A model generated the notes under the pieces. That model worked only from the letters and a program-made list of their open reading frames with translations. It ran no database searches and was not told the DNA's origin. From Chersky-840 sp963811775 (lineage in GTDB: Bacteria; Actinomycetota; Acidimicrobiia; Acidimicrobiales; UBA8190), in NCBI GenBank assembly GCA_963811775.1, contig CAWESO010000008.1, positions 1-64,000 of the forward strand: 64,000 nucleotides of DNA, written 5' to 3'. A program made the translations under genes and the position numbers. Of the stretch, positions 9,182 through 17,878 are shown piece after piece. Position 1 is the first letter of the stretch, and each line of letters begins with the position of its first letter.

Positions 9182-9928
9182 TCAGCGATAGTCCGGGTTG
9201 GCAAAGTCGAAACGGCATCCAGCGTCCCACGCCGAACGCTGGTTGCCGTGGGCGGGGACGCCGCCCGAATCTTTGAGCATCCGGGCCAGGTGAAGAAGGT
9301 TCCACGTCATGAAGGTGGTATTGCGGTTCGTGAAGTCGTTCTCTGGGCCTCCTGATCCAGGGTCGAGATACGAGGGACCCGGTCCGACGTCACCGATCCA
9401 CCCCGCGTCGGCCTGGGGCGGGATCACGTAGCCGAGATGTTGCAGGGAATAGAGGATGTTCATGGCACAGTGCTTGACGCCGTCCTCGTTTCCGGTGACC
9501 AGGCATCCGCCCACGCGGCCGTAGTAGGCGTACTGGCCGCGTTCGTTAAGGAGGTGGGAGTTGCCATAGAGCCGTTCGACGATCTTGGTGCACACCGAAG
9601 ACTTCTCGCCGAGCCAGATCGGCGTGCAGAGCACCAGGATGTCGGCCTCCATGACCTGGGCCGAAATGGTCGGCCATTCGTCACGCTCCCATCCATGCTC
9701 GGTCATATCCGGCCAGACTCCGGTGGCGATCTCGTGGTCGATCGCTCGGACAGCGTCGACGGTCACCCCCTGGCGTCGCATGATCTCCATCGAGATCGAG
9801 GCGAGGCCCTCCGTATTGGAGATTTCCGGTGATCGCTTCAGGGTGCAGTTGATGAACATCGCCCTCAGGTCCGAGAAGTCCCAATGGCTTTGCCGGCACA
9901 GTTCTTCTTGCATGGCGTTGAGGGTCAT
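9182..9928 (-). CDS. Flavodoxin-fold NAD(P)H-dependent oxidoreductase
   Basis: A 248-residue protein of the FMN-reductase/flavodoxin-like fold. The core runs from FINCTLKRSPEISNT (first strand and phosphate loop, about residues 25-40) to DILVLCTPIWLGEKSS (about 95-110, the flavin-contacting segment with a conserved P-x-W) and GGCLVTGNEDGVKHCAMNIL. Members reduce quinones, nitro compounds or flavin using NAD(P)H in the cytoplasm. The C-terminus ends with a tail rich in Trp and His found in several actinobacterial members. It is a single gene on the minus strand, with the beta-propeller gene upstream. Confidence 0.8.
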   Translation of the reverse strand: MTLNAMQEELCRQSHWDFSDLRAMFINCTLKRSPEISNTEGLASISMEIMRRQGVTVDAVRAIDHEIATGVWPDMTEHGWERDEWPTISAQVMEADILVLCTPIWLGEKSSVCTKIVERLYGNSHLLNERGQYAYYGRVGGCLVTGNEDGVKHCAMNILYSLQHLGYVIPPQADAGWIGDVGPGPSYLDPGSGGPENDFTNRNTTFMTWNLLHLARMLKDSGGVPAHGNQRSAWDAGCRFDFANPDYR

Positions 9929-10083
9929 GGAGTCCTCCCGATACGAGTTATGAGCTCAGTCTCTCCAGGTTCGAGGACGTTACGAAGCCTCTCCGCGGTT
10001 CGCCAATGCCGGGTGCTCCAGTCGACAACAACCTGTCGACGGCATCGGCACACTGCGAGCAACTCCACAGCGCATCCCCAACG

Positions 10084-10125
10084 CCAGCGGCGGCGCCCCG
10101 TTATGCCGGTGGGCGCCGCCGCTGG
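10084..10125. terminator. 15-bp perfect GC-rich hairpin between two genes
   Basis: Positions 10084-10098 and 10111-10125 form a perfect 15-bp stem (ccagcggcggcgccc and its complement) with a 12-base loop. It lies 12 bases beyond the stop of the minus-strand beta-propeller gene and upstream of the oxidoreductase. There is no uridine tract on the minus side; on the plus side a mixed tract (ttcgggtcttctt) follows. A factor-independent terminator or an mRNA 3' stabiliser is likely. Confidence 0.7.
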
Positions 10126-10136
10126 TTCGGGTCTTC

Positions 10137-11294
10137 TTAGAAGGCGACGATGCCCTCGCCACCCACCGCGCCTGCCACGGTCACAGATCCGACCTCGGTC
10201 AGGCTTCCGTTTCCGTTGACCTGAAACTCGTCGACGATTCCCTTTCCGCCAGTCTGGACGTAGAGGAAGTGCCCATTGGCGGTGGCCGAGCTGTCGACCG
10301 TTCCTGCGTCGGTGGGAGTGAATCCGAGCAGGGTGAGCTGGCCGTTGAAGCCCGATTGGTAGCCGCTCGTGGAGTTGCTGGCGGTGTTGCCCGTGAAGAA
10401 GAAGCTCCCGGCGGGAGTGACCCAGCACAGGCCGGGCTGTCCGTTGGCGACAGAGTCGAGCTGGGTCACGGTGCCGTCTCGGTGGAGTCTGAATGTCACC
10501 ACCGCGCTGGGACCGGCCTCACCGATGACCAGGTGACCTGCCTGGTCGAAGGTGATGGCGAAGGGGACCGTGCCAGGCTCGGAGTTCACCACCGGGGAGT
10601 GCGAGAGGCGACCGTCCCACCCGACGCCGAAGACATCGATGTCGTTGCCGACGGCGTTGGCCTTGGTGGTCACGATCAGCTGCGTTCCGTCAGGCGAGAA
10701 GGCCACCTGTCCCGGCGTGTGGGTGAACTGTGTCGTATCGGTGGGAATGGTGAGGCCCAACGACCGCGTTGACCCCCGGATCGGGTGCAGCCTGCCCCCT
10801 GAGACCCAGTAGCCCGATACGCTTCCGCCGTCTTCGGCGTTGAGCACGTAGACAAGGCTTCCCTGGACGGCGATGCTGACCGGGAAGGTGCCGCCCGAGT
10901 CCACCACCTGGCGCAGGCTGAGTTGGTCTCCGGAGACGGAGAAGACCGACACGGTATTGCTGCCGGCATTCACGGCGTAGAGCAGGCCGTGTACGGGATC
11001 GGAGGCTAGCGAGCCTTGCGAACCCAGGTGGTCGACGGCCGAGCCGTTCAGCACCCCGCCGAGACCCCCCGTGGCGTAGGTGTTGGCCAGATCCAAAGTG
11101 CCGTCGTGATCCCGGTGATAGGCGACGATCTGGTTGCCGGCGATGTTGTCGGTCTGGACGAAGACGGCGTGATCGCCGCCACCTCCCAAATGGGGACCAG
11201 CGGGACGCACTTCGGCTCCGGCAACGGGGGCCACCCATAGTGAAAGACCCAGGGCCGCCCCGGCGCCCAGGGCGAGACGAGTGAATCTCCTCAT
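10137..11294 (-). CDS. Secreted beta-propeller protein of the lactonase (PgL/YncE-like) type
   Basis: A 385-residue protein with a Sec signal peptide (MRRFTRLALGAGAALGLSLW, cleavage near VAGAEV). The mature part repeats the blade motif seen in 6-phosphogluconolactonase-like and YncE-like propellers, for example GLLYAVNAGSNTVSVFSV, SLVYVLNAEDGGSVSGYWV, FLYVQTGGKGIVDEFQV. The start at 11294 is preferred because GGAG (11301-11304) is six bases ahead; a further in-frame ATG sits directly against that site. The enzymatic role is uncertain; many exported members have no proven activity. It is divergent from the sigma factor gene and may be in its regulon. Confidence 0.85.
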   Translation of the reverse strand: MRRFTRLALGAGAALGLSLWVAPVAGAEVRPAGPHLGGGGDHAVFVQTDNIAGNQIVAYHRDHDGTLDLANTYATGGLGGVLNGSAVDHLGSQGSLASDPVHGLLYAVNAGSNTVSVFSVSGDQLSLRQVVDSGGTFPVSIAVQGSLVYVLNAEDGGSVSGYWVSGGRLHPIRGSTRSLGLTIPTDTTQFTHTPGQVAFSPDGTQLIVTTKANAVGNDIDVFGVGWDGRLSHSPVVNSEPGTVPFAITFDQAGHLVIGEAGPSAVVTFRLHRDGTVTQLDSVANGQPGLCWVTPAGSFFFTGNTASNSTSGYQSGFNGQLTLLGFTPTDAGTVDSSATANGHFLYVQTGGKGIVDEFQVNGNGSLTEVGSVTVAGAVGGEGIVAF

Positions 11295-11530
11295 GTGCAT
11301 CTCCTTCGTCGGCGACTCAAGGTGTCGACATACAGTCCCGAGATGGGGGCCACGCGTTACGTTGGCGCCTGGGCCCCCCGTCGCAACCCACCCGATGTAA
11401 CGCCTCTGAGGGGACTGAGGACTGAAGGGCGATGCCCAAGGTGCCAAGGGAACGACCGACGTCCGAGACACGATGGGCGTAGCTGTTGGGCGCGGCCCGC
11501 GTCCGGTCGTGGGGTCCTACGCTTCGCGCC

Positions 11531-12118
11531 GTGGAGATGGATGGCGAGTTGCTCAGCCGGGTCCGCACCGGTGACGAGGAGGCGTTCGTGATGCTGGTGG
11601 CCCGCTACCAGCAGCCCATGCTTCGACTGGCCTGTTCCATAGTCTCCAATCAGGCCGTGGCCGAAGAGGCCGTCCAGGACACGTGGCTGGGCGTGGTTCG
11701 TGGCATCGAGCAGTTCGAGGGACGTTCTTCGTTCAAGACCTGGCTCTTTCGGATCCTCGTCAACCGCGCCCGCTCGGCCGGTGCCCACGAGCCCTCTGAT
11801 CCCTCGATCGACACACTGCGAGCTGTCGACCCGACCCGTTTCGATGCTCAGGGCCAGTGGGCCGATCCCCTCGACCGCTGGGCAGAAGAAAGCGAAGACC
11901 GTCTCGACGCTGCCACCTGGGTGCCGATACTCAAGGCTGCGCTCGATGAACTGCCTCCCCGTCAGCGCCAGGTCGTCATGTTGCGAGATGTCGAAGGTTT
12001 TGCCAGCGACGAAGCGTGCGCCGTGCTCGGAATCAGTATTGGCAACCAGCGGATCTTGCTGCACCGGGGACGATCACGCCTGCGAGAGATCCTCGATGCC
12101 GAGATGGAGAAGAGCTGA
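11531..12118 (+). CDS. ECF-type RNA polymerase sigma factor
   Basis: A 195-residue group 4 sigma factor. Region 2 spans about residues 5-75 (DEEAFVMLVARYQQPMLRLA, then FKTWLFRILVNRA) and region 4 about 135-190 (LDELPPRQRQVVMLRDVEGF followed by the helix-turn-helix SDEACAVLGIS). GTG at 11531 is the likely start; an ATG six bases later is possible. No ribosome site precedes it, so a leaderless transcript is likely. The next gene, two bases downstream, is a zinc-type anti-sigma factor, making the usual sigma/anti-sigma operon. Confidence 0.9.
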   Translation: MEMDGELLSRVRTGDEEAFVMLVARYQQPMLRLACSIVSNQAVAEEAVQDTWLGVVRGIEQFEGRSSFKTWLFRILVNRARSAGAHEPSDPSIDTLRAVDPTRFDAQGQWADPLDRWAEESEDRLDAATWVPILKAALDELPPRQRQVVMLRDVEGFASDEACAVLGISIGNQRILLHRGRSRLREILDAEMEKS

Positions 12119-12120
12119 CC

Positions 12121-12375
12121 GTGTTATCGCTGCGCCGGAGAGACATCGTGTGTCAGCAAGCGGTCGAACTCGTCACCGACTATCTGGAGGGGGCTCTGTC
12201 GCGTCGAGATCGGCGCCGATTCGAGGCCCACCTCAAGGCGTGTCCAAACTGTGCTGCCTACCTGGAGCAGATCAGGACGACCATTCAGTTGGCGGGCCAG
12301 GTCGAAGCAGAGGACCTGACCCCCGAGGCAAGAGCAGACCTCACCGATCTCTATCGGCGTTGGCGCTCCGAGTAG
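12121..12375 (+). CDS. Anti-sigma factor with ZAS (zf-HC2) domain
   Basis: An 84-residue soluble protein starting with GTG two bases after the sigma factor stop. It contains the zinc anti-sigma signature H-x3-C-x2-C in AHLKACPNCAAYL near residue 37-45, with the preceding cysteine in DIVCQQAVELVTDYLEGAL. Such proteins hold the ECF factor inactive until an inducing signal, often oxidative, releases it. No transmembrane segment follows, so sensing is probably cytoplasmic. Confidence 0.88.
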   Translation: MLSLRRRDIVCQQAVELVTDYLEGALSRRDRRRFEAHLKACPNCAAYLEQIRTTIQLAGQVEAEDLTPEARADLTDLYRRWRSE

Positions 12376-12612
12376 GTGCGCTCCTGATAGTCGGGGATGT
12401 CGGATGAGACCAGTAACCGGACCCATGCGTGTCGCTCCAGCGTTGGCTACCGAGCGAGCCGCTCCCGGATCTGGCCGCTCACACCAGCATGTCCCGGGTG
12501 CACCTCCAGGGAAGTCCGCAGGTGCTCCTCCTGGACGAGTCGGGTTGCTTCGGTTGGCCTAAAATGATCCAGCCGAACGCCCACCGACGAATGGTGTGCG
12601 TAGCCAACCAAC
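12376..12612. other. Intergenic stretch, nothing recognisable
   Basis: About 240 bases between the anti-sigma gene and the ribosome site of the next gene. A -10-like taaaat occurs near 12561. No hairpin or open frame worth reporting was seen. Confidence 0.3.
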
Positions 12613-12628
12613 AAGGAGTTCACTTCTC

Positions 12629-12901
12629 GTGATTGCCATATACATCGTCACCAAGAATATGACTCGTGAGCAGCACACCAAGGGGCGCGAACGTCTCCGT
12701 GAGGCCGGGGCACCTGAAAGCGCTATGAAGCTCCATTCATGCTTTGGTGAAGACGGCCAGCTTCAGGTCTTCGATGTCTGGCAAAGCCAAGAGACGTTCG
12801 ATGAGTTCCTGAAATACCTCGGGCCGGTCATGGAGGAGCTGGGCATCGAGCTGGCGCAGCCGCCCGCCATCATGCCGATTGTTGACCTTGTCCAGCAGTA
12901 G
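12629..12901 (+). CDS. Small hypothetical protein, ABM-like ferredoxin fold suspected
   Basis: A 90-residue protein starting with GTG, with aaggag at 12613-12618 ten bases ahead. The sequence opens with a beta strand (VIAIYIVTKNMT), a helix (REQHTKGRERLREAG), then LQVFDVWQSQETFDEFLKYL and ends MPIVDLVQ. This alternation and the DVWQSQETFDEF segment resemble small dimeric monooxygenase-like (ABM) proteins with a ferredoxin-like fold. I do not recognise a specific family or function. Confidence 0.65.
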   Translation: MIAIYIVTKNMTREQHTKGRERLREAGAPESAMKLHSCFGEDGQLQVFDVWQSQETFDEFLKYLGPVMEELGIELAQPPAIMPIVDLVQQ

Positions 12902-12961
12902 CGGCTGAAGTCCACGAGGACTACCAGGCCGGGCGCGAGAATGATGTTCCTTTGGGTGTCA

Positions 12962-13180
12962 AGAACGCTTGCCGCGACTAAGAGATCGTGCTCCCGAGCC
13001 ACATACGGCTTGAGGCAGCGCATGGCTCTCAGCGTGGATAGCCCTCCTTGGTGCGGTGTTCTGCGTAGTGACGGGTGGCGGGGTCAGAGACCACCCGGAC
13101 CATCACGATGCTCCGCAGGACCTCGTTGGCATGACGGTCGCCACCGCGGTTGAGCCGCTTGCCGACGACGGTGCCCAACG
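12962..13180 (-). pseudogene. Remnant of an IS110-family transposase C-terminus
   Basis: The minus strand reads KRLNRGGDRHANEVLRSIVM, then ATRHYAEHRTKEG, then after a stop and a shift of frame MRCLKPYVAREHDLL. This is the C-terminal block of IS110 transposases; the intact copy at 17879-18925 has the corresponding HRLNRGGDRSANAALWRIVM and RVLKRYVAREVFKHL. Only about 70 codons remain and the frame is broken, so this is an old fragment. It lies immediately left of one copy of the 222-bp repeat. Confidence 0.75.
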
Positions 13181-13247
13181 ACGCTCGATCGGGAACACTC
13201 CGCAGAAGCAGAAAAGCCGACACCCAGTCCCAACCACAGCGACCGAC

Positions 13248-13469
13248 GCCGTCAAGTTGTCCTCTGCCGACGGCCTGCCGCCCGGCCTTCACTGGTCTCT
13301 TCCTGTGCTGTCCACGAGACGAGTCGCTGTGGCCCGGATCCGCGACTACAACGTGACTACAACTCCCGATGAAGTCCCGCGAATATCGATGATGGTCCGG
13401 AAAGTATGTGCAGCTCAGAGCGAATATCGGCTAACACTGATCAGTGGCAGGAACGATTAGATCAATCTT
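13248..13469 (+). repeat. 222-bp direct repeat, copy 1
   Basis: This segment is nearly identical to 31938-32159 in the same orientation, with about a dozen differences over 222 bases. It begins at gccgtcaagttgtcc and ends at atcaatctt. One plus frame is open through both copies, but the differences between copies are mostly non-synonymous and there is no start signal, so coding is not supported. The other copy ends precisely where the tRNA-Lys fragment begins. Confidence 0.92.
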
Positions 13470-13651
13470 GTGGAGTCCTGGTCGCCGGCCATTTGGGGAC
13501 ACTCCCAAGAGCCTGAATGATGGACCGTTAGAGGATCGGTGACCGGGCACGATCAAAGATCGTGACAAGAACAGAACGCCGACTCGGGCCCTGTTGCCTC
13601 ACGTCAAAACCTCCGGCAAGGCCGATTCGTTGCCTCACGAAAAACCTCCGC

Positions 13652-13838
13652 CTACGCCGACCAGTTGAAGGCCCTGTTCACCTTGGGTTTGACCGGGGCG
13701 GGAGCCTTGCTCAGCGCCAGGTGCTCGAGCTGTGCGGTGAGGTCCTGGATCTGTCGGTAGAGCTCCCCCGGGCGGACGCCGGCCATGGTCTTCTCCAGGT
13801 GCATCCGACATTGCGTGGTGATGTCAGCCCGAGTGATG
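13652..13838 (-). pseudogene. C-terminal fragment of the interrupted DDE transposase
   Basis: The frame reads AITRADITTQCRMHLEK, then GELYRQIQDLTAQLEHLALS, and stops at 13652. This matches the expected tail of the transposase whose body ends at 16365, and it lies on the same strand just outside the IS21 end. It has no start of its own. Its position and content explain the stretch left of the IS21 element. Confidence 0.65.
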
Positions 13839-14046
13839 GCGCTCACTGAAATTCACCAGAGTCGCTCACCGAAATTCACCAGCTGAGCCCTCGGCGTCAG
13901 ATGTCTCTCGTCGTGACGCTACGTGGTGGGACCTCCTTCTGTCACGTGGGCGGGCGATGGCTCAAAGCGCAGGGTGGTAGGTCCCGGCAGATCGGTTTGC
14001 GGGCCTCCTGGGGAAGCTGAGCGGGCGCGACCGGACCGTCGAGGCG

Positions 14047-14838
14047 TCATTTGTCGTCCTCGGGCTTGGGTCGCGGCCGGAGGCGCTCTGATCGAGCCCG
14101 GTGTGTGCGCATCCGGTAGCTGTCGCCGTCGATGTTGAACACGACGGAACGATGCAGCAGCCGGTCGAGCATCGCCGCGGCCACCATGGGGTCGTCGAAG
14201 ATCTTGCCCCATGACCCCACGCCCAGATTCGTGGTCATGCAGATGCTGCCCTTCAGATATCTCTGGGTGATGACCTGGAACAGCGCAGCGGCCGCCTCCG
14301 ACGCCAAGGGCAGATACCCGACCTCGTCGACGATGAGCAGCCTCGGTCCGGCGAAGAACCGCATGGTCGTCGCCCACCGTCCTTCGAGCGCAGCCCGGTG
14401 ACATTTCGCCACGAGGTCGGCAGCCGTCGTGTAGTAGGTGCGGTAGCCGGCGTCGATCGAGGCGCGCGCCAGGGCGACGGCCAACATCGTCTTTCCCACA
14501 CCGGGCGGACCGATGAACAAGACGTTGGTGGCGTCCTCCAAGAAACGCAGGGTGGCCAGCTCGTGGACCATTTTCTTGTCGAGCGACGGCTGGGCGTCGA
14601 AGTCGAAGTCGCCGATGCGCCAGGGGGCGGGCAGGCGGGCAAAACGCTCGAGGCTGTCGCGCCGACGGGATTCGGTGGCGATGACCTCCACCTCGAGCAG
14701 TCGGTTGAGGAACGCCGAGTGTCCGAGCTTGTTCTTCGTGGCGTAGTCGAGCTCACCGGGAAGCGCCTCTGCCGCCGCAGCCAGGCGCAGGACGCCGAGG
14801 TGTCCCCGCAGGGTCTGGTAGATCGAGTCCTCGCTCAT
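14047..14838 (-). CDS. istB: IS21 helper ATPase IstB
   Basis: A 263-residue AAA+ ATPase of the IstB/DnaC type. The Walker A motif FIGPPGVGKTMLA lies near residue 107 and Walker B LLIVDEVGYLPL near 165, followed by TTNLGVGSWGKIF with the sensor region. IstB helps the IstA transposase choose and remodel target DNA. The ATG at 14838 overlaps the istA stop (ATGA), the standard IS21 arrangement. It appears intact. Confidence 0.93.
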   Translation of the reverse strand: MSEDSIYQTLRGHLGVLRLAAAAEALPGELDYATKNKLGHSAFLNRLLEVEVIATESRRRDSLERFARLPAPWRIGDFDFDAQPSLDKKMVHELATLRFLEDATNVLFIGPPGVGKTMLAVALARASIDAGYRTYYTTAADLVAKCHRAALEGRWATTMRFFAGPRLLIVDEVGYLPLASEAAAALFQVITQRYLKGSICMTTNLGVGSWGKIFDDPMVAAAMLDRLLHRSVVFNIDGDSYRMRTHRARSERLRPRPKPEDDK

Positions 14839-16222
14839 GACAAGACCTCGTCCGAGCGCTTCGCCATGTCGTCGACGAGCGCCTGGTAGGCGGCCAGGGA
14901 GACGACGACCTCGTCGTCCTCGAAGCTCGAGAGCAGCTTGGCCGCCTCGGCCCGGGCCGCCTCGCCCGGAGGTCGGTTGGCCTTTCTCCGACACGGCGGA
15001 TCGCTCGTGAAAGCGGCCAGCACCTCGTGTTCCAAGGCGACTCGGTGCGCCGGATCGCGCACCACGTAGCCGCCGCCCGACGTCTCGCGGTAGTGACTGG
15101 CGAGCAGGACCCCTGCGCCGGAGATGATCTCGATGCCACCTGTTCCCAGCCGGTGGCGCACCCTCACGTCCGCACCGATCAGCCCGGGCGGGACCGAGTA
15201 GGCGTTGCCCTCGAAGGGAACGAGGGCCGAGGGCCCGACCGAAATTGGTGACCTCGATGGTGGCCGGGTAACACGCCGCGGGAAGGGGCCGCAGCCTCTC
15301 GAGCTCGGCCAGGTCGCCCACCGTCGGGCGCCGGCGACGCCGGGCAGCCATAAACGCACAGGCGGCGTCTTTGCCCACGATGTTCTCTAGCTTGGCAAGC
15401 GGCCGGGGTCGGCGATCGGCGATGCGTTCGCAGAACCGGTCCAGCTGCTCTTGGCCCTGGGCCATGGTCTGCGCCGTCATGGTGCGCCAGAAGCGCTGGG
15501 TGGCGAAGTGGATGGACTTCTCCACCGAACCCTTTCGATTCCCCCGTCGGGGCGGACAGGCCACCACCGAGGCGCCGTAGTGCTTGGCCACGGGGACGAA
15601 GCTCGGCTGGACCACCCCGCGTCTTCGGGTTAACCACCGTCGCCATGCGGTCCACCCGCCACCGTCTGGCATTGCCACCGATCCGGCGCAGCACGCCGTC
15701 CATGGCCTCGATGAGATGGGGCTGGTCCTCGGACTCGGCGAAGACACCACGGAACTTCCCCGAGCACGGAAGAGAGCCGAGCAACAGATGGGTGTCGTCG
15801 TCCCAGGGAGCTTCGGGCAGCTCGTCCCAGTCCCACTGGATCTCCTCACCGGGCGGGTGCTCGATCTCGATGGTGGCGCGTCCTTTCACCCCCGCACATG
15901 CCTCGCAGTGCGGGCGCAGCTCCCGGCCGCGAAGCCCACGGGTGAAGCTCGGATACGAGAGCTCGAACCCGAGGGCGCAGACCTCGTCATAGAGGGCCGT
16001 GGCCCACACATGCGGGTCCTCGCGCAGACGCTCACCGAGGTAGGGCACGAACTCCTCGAACGGGTCGGGCTCGCTCCGTTTGCGCTTGCCGGCGATCCGT
16101 GTGCCGTTCAGATGGTTGCGGATCGTTGCCCGGTCCCGGTTCAGATGACGGGCGATGGCCGAGATCGACCAGCCCTGTTCGCGTAGTGCGGTTGCTTCCA
16201 CGTCCTCATTCCCTGTGAACAT
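14835..16222 (-). pseudogene. istA: IS21 transposase IstA with two frameshifts
   Basis: Starts at MFTGNEDVEATALREQGWSI, followed by the N-terminal helix-turn-helix (ISAIARHLNRDRATIRNHLNG) and the start of the DDE core (EIEHPPGEEIQWDWDELPEAP). After MATVVNPKT an extra base near 15622 shifts the frame to GVVQPSFVPVAKHYG, and a second shift near 15236 leads from EVTNFG to SALVPFEGNAYSVP. All pieces are otherwise well preserved and the stop overlaps istB. The element is therefore either non-autonomous now or the two bases are sequencing errors. Confidence 0.85.
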
Positions 16223-16364
16223 GAGAGAGGTCCCCTTCCCGAGGCTCTGGCTTTGACACCAAAAGCCTCGGGAGGGGGCCACCCTCGGTGGTGGATTGTC
16301 AGTTCACCGAGGGTTCGGGGTGGTGGATTTCAATGAGCAGGTCTGGTGAGTTCTACGTGAGCGC

Positions 16365-17397
16365 GGTCACGAGCACTGGTGCGGCCGAAGGGGGTGGTGG
16401 CCCGGTCGTATTTCTTGGTGACTTTGGCCCCGTGGCGCTGCTTGGAGACGAGCTTCTGCTGGGCCAGGAGGTAGTTGGTGTAGACCCGGTCAAGCTCCCA
16501 GATGCGGTTCAACACACCGAGCTCGGCTTCGGTGTCGAAGCGCAGGTAGCCGACCAGCTCGCGCACATGCGTCCAGTTCTTCTGCTCGACATGGGCCCCG
16601 TCGTTCTTGTTGCCCGGCCGGGAGCGGGTGAAGGTGATCTTGTGTTCGACGCAATAGCCAAGCAGGTGGGCGTTTATGAACTCCGAGCCGTTGTCGGAGT
16701 CGATCCCGAGAATGGGAAACGGGAACTGGGCGATGACGTGGCTGATGGCTTCGAACACCCAGATGGCCGCCTTGTTCCTGACTGACCGGTTGATCGTCCA
16801 GCCCGTGGCGATATCGGTGACCGTGAGCGTGAAACAGAACTCGCCGCTCGAGTTGCCTCCCTCGTGGCCCACGAGGTCGATCTCCACGAAGCCAGGCATG
16901 TCCTCGGTCCACTCAGCCCACGTACGTATAGGGATCTGGGACTTGAGCAACGTGCCGGGCTTGGTGTGCGAGCGTCCCCGGGACACGAGCCTGTCGCGAT
17001 GGGGTGCCAGGTGCCGGTCGATCGACGCCGGGCTCATGGACACGAGCAGAGCCGCCTCGTCGTCGCCCAGGACGATGTCGCCGTCACGGCGCAGCAGCGG
17101 CACCACGGTGGACAGCATCGGCCCCAGGCGCTTGCCCGCCGGAGCCCGGGTGAGCATCCAGCACGTGGCCAGAGAGGCAATCACCTGCGGAGAGAACCTC
17201 GGCTCCCGGGGCCGGCGGGGCTTCACGATCTTGAAGTTCCCGGCCCTTCGTAACGCAGCCCGGGCGTAGTCGCGGTGCCACCCCGTGAGCTCGACCAGCT
17301 CGTCGAGGATCCGGGTCTTGTCGGCCCTGGCGGCGGCCTTGTAGAGGGCCGCCTTCTTCTTGGTCACGGCCTGGCGTTGGCTCATCGAAAGCTCCAT
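16365..17397 (-). pseudogene. rve-type DDE transposase, body of the interrupted gene
   Basis: About 345 residues from ATG 17397 (MELSMSQRQAVTKKKAALYK) to the IS21 boundary. The N-terminus is a helix-turn-helix segment (LDELVELTGWHRDYARAALRR). The catalytic core shows FVEIDLVGHEGG (first Asp), FPILGIDSDNGSEFIN (second Asp) and HVEQKNWTHVRELVGY (Glu region). The gene resembles the integrase-core transposases grouped with ISNCY/IS481-like elements; I cannot fix the exact family. The frame runs into the IS21 end and stops at 16330. The true C-terminus is at 13652-13838. Confidence 0.8.
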
Positions 17398-17508
17398 CAC
17401 GAAGGCGTAACCCGGGGCCGTCGCCAGGCCGGGGATCACCGCTTCGAAGCGGAGATTCTCTGGTGAGGCAACGTATAGGGCTACGCGGAGGTTTTTGATG
17501 AGTCAATG

Positions 17509-17863
17509 CGGGGCGTGGGGCTCCCGCTGGAGGCTTCATAGAATGTGGCGTTCTGCGTTCGCCTCGACGAACGCCCTGATATTGGGTGAGCGCCCTCCGA
17601 GGGCCGGCGCCGGCGTTACCAATCAGAATAAAAGAGCCCTCTCTCTGATGGAGATCCACCGCTGAGCGGTTGAACCTCATTACCGTGCGAGGGCACCGAG
17701 ATCTTGGCCTGACTTTCTGATAGCGGGATCACGTTGTCCTGTCGGCCGACATCTCGGACCATGAACGGCGCGCCCCGTTCCAGAGGGGTGATGGACCGCC
17801 CTGTTCGTGCAGGGCGGAGATCACCGTCACCTCCTTCACGGGACGGCCGCGCCACCCCTTGAC
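17509..17863. other. Spacer between insertion sequences
   Basis: About 355 bases between the end of the DDE element and the IS110 transposase. It presumably contains the left end and the untranslated guide-bearing region of the IS110 element, which in this family often lies upstream of the transposase gene. No gene was recognised. I could not fix the IS110 boundary by eye. Confidence 0.35.
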
Positions 17864-17878
17864 TAAAGGAGAACAGGG

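Larger units (their letters stand above)
13839..16364 (-). mobile_element. IS21-family element (istA frameshifted, istB intact)
   Basis: The element has long terminal repeats: left end 13839-13892 and right end about 16313-16364 align in inverted orientation over about 50 bases, and each contains two tandem copies of TGGTGAATTTC-like plus GTGAGC-like sequence. Multiple terminal repeats of this kind are typical transposase-binding sites of IS21. It carries istA and istB in the usual overlapping order. It is inserted in the C-terminal part of another transposase gene. I could not define the target duplication with confidence, so ends are accurate only to a few bases. Confidence 0.75.
13592..17508. 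mobile_element. DDE-type insertion sequence, interrupted by an IS21 element
   Basis: The outer ends are inverted relative to each other. The left end (about 13592-13652) and right end (about 17449-17508) each carry two tandem copies of a motif like GCGGAGGTTTTT followed by GTGAGGCAAC. Inside lies one rve-type transposase gene on the minus strand whose last part (13652-13838) is separated from its body (16365-17397) by the IS21 insertion. Removing the inner element leaves a typical insertion sequence of about 1.4 kb. Confidence 0.75.

Noticed and set aside
13248..13469. Protein-coding gene in the 222-bp repeat
   Set aside because: The shared open frame has no start or ribosome site, and differences between copies are mostly amino-acid changing.
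14047..15849. A continuous 600-codon minus frame covering istB and part of istA
   Set aside because: Its first half is partly out of the istA frame (low-complexity Ser/Arg-rich translation) and istB has its own start at 14838; the long frame results from a frameshift in istA.
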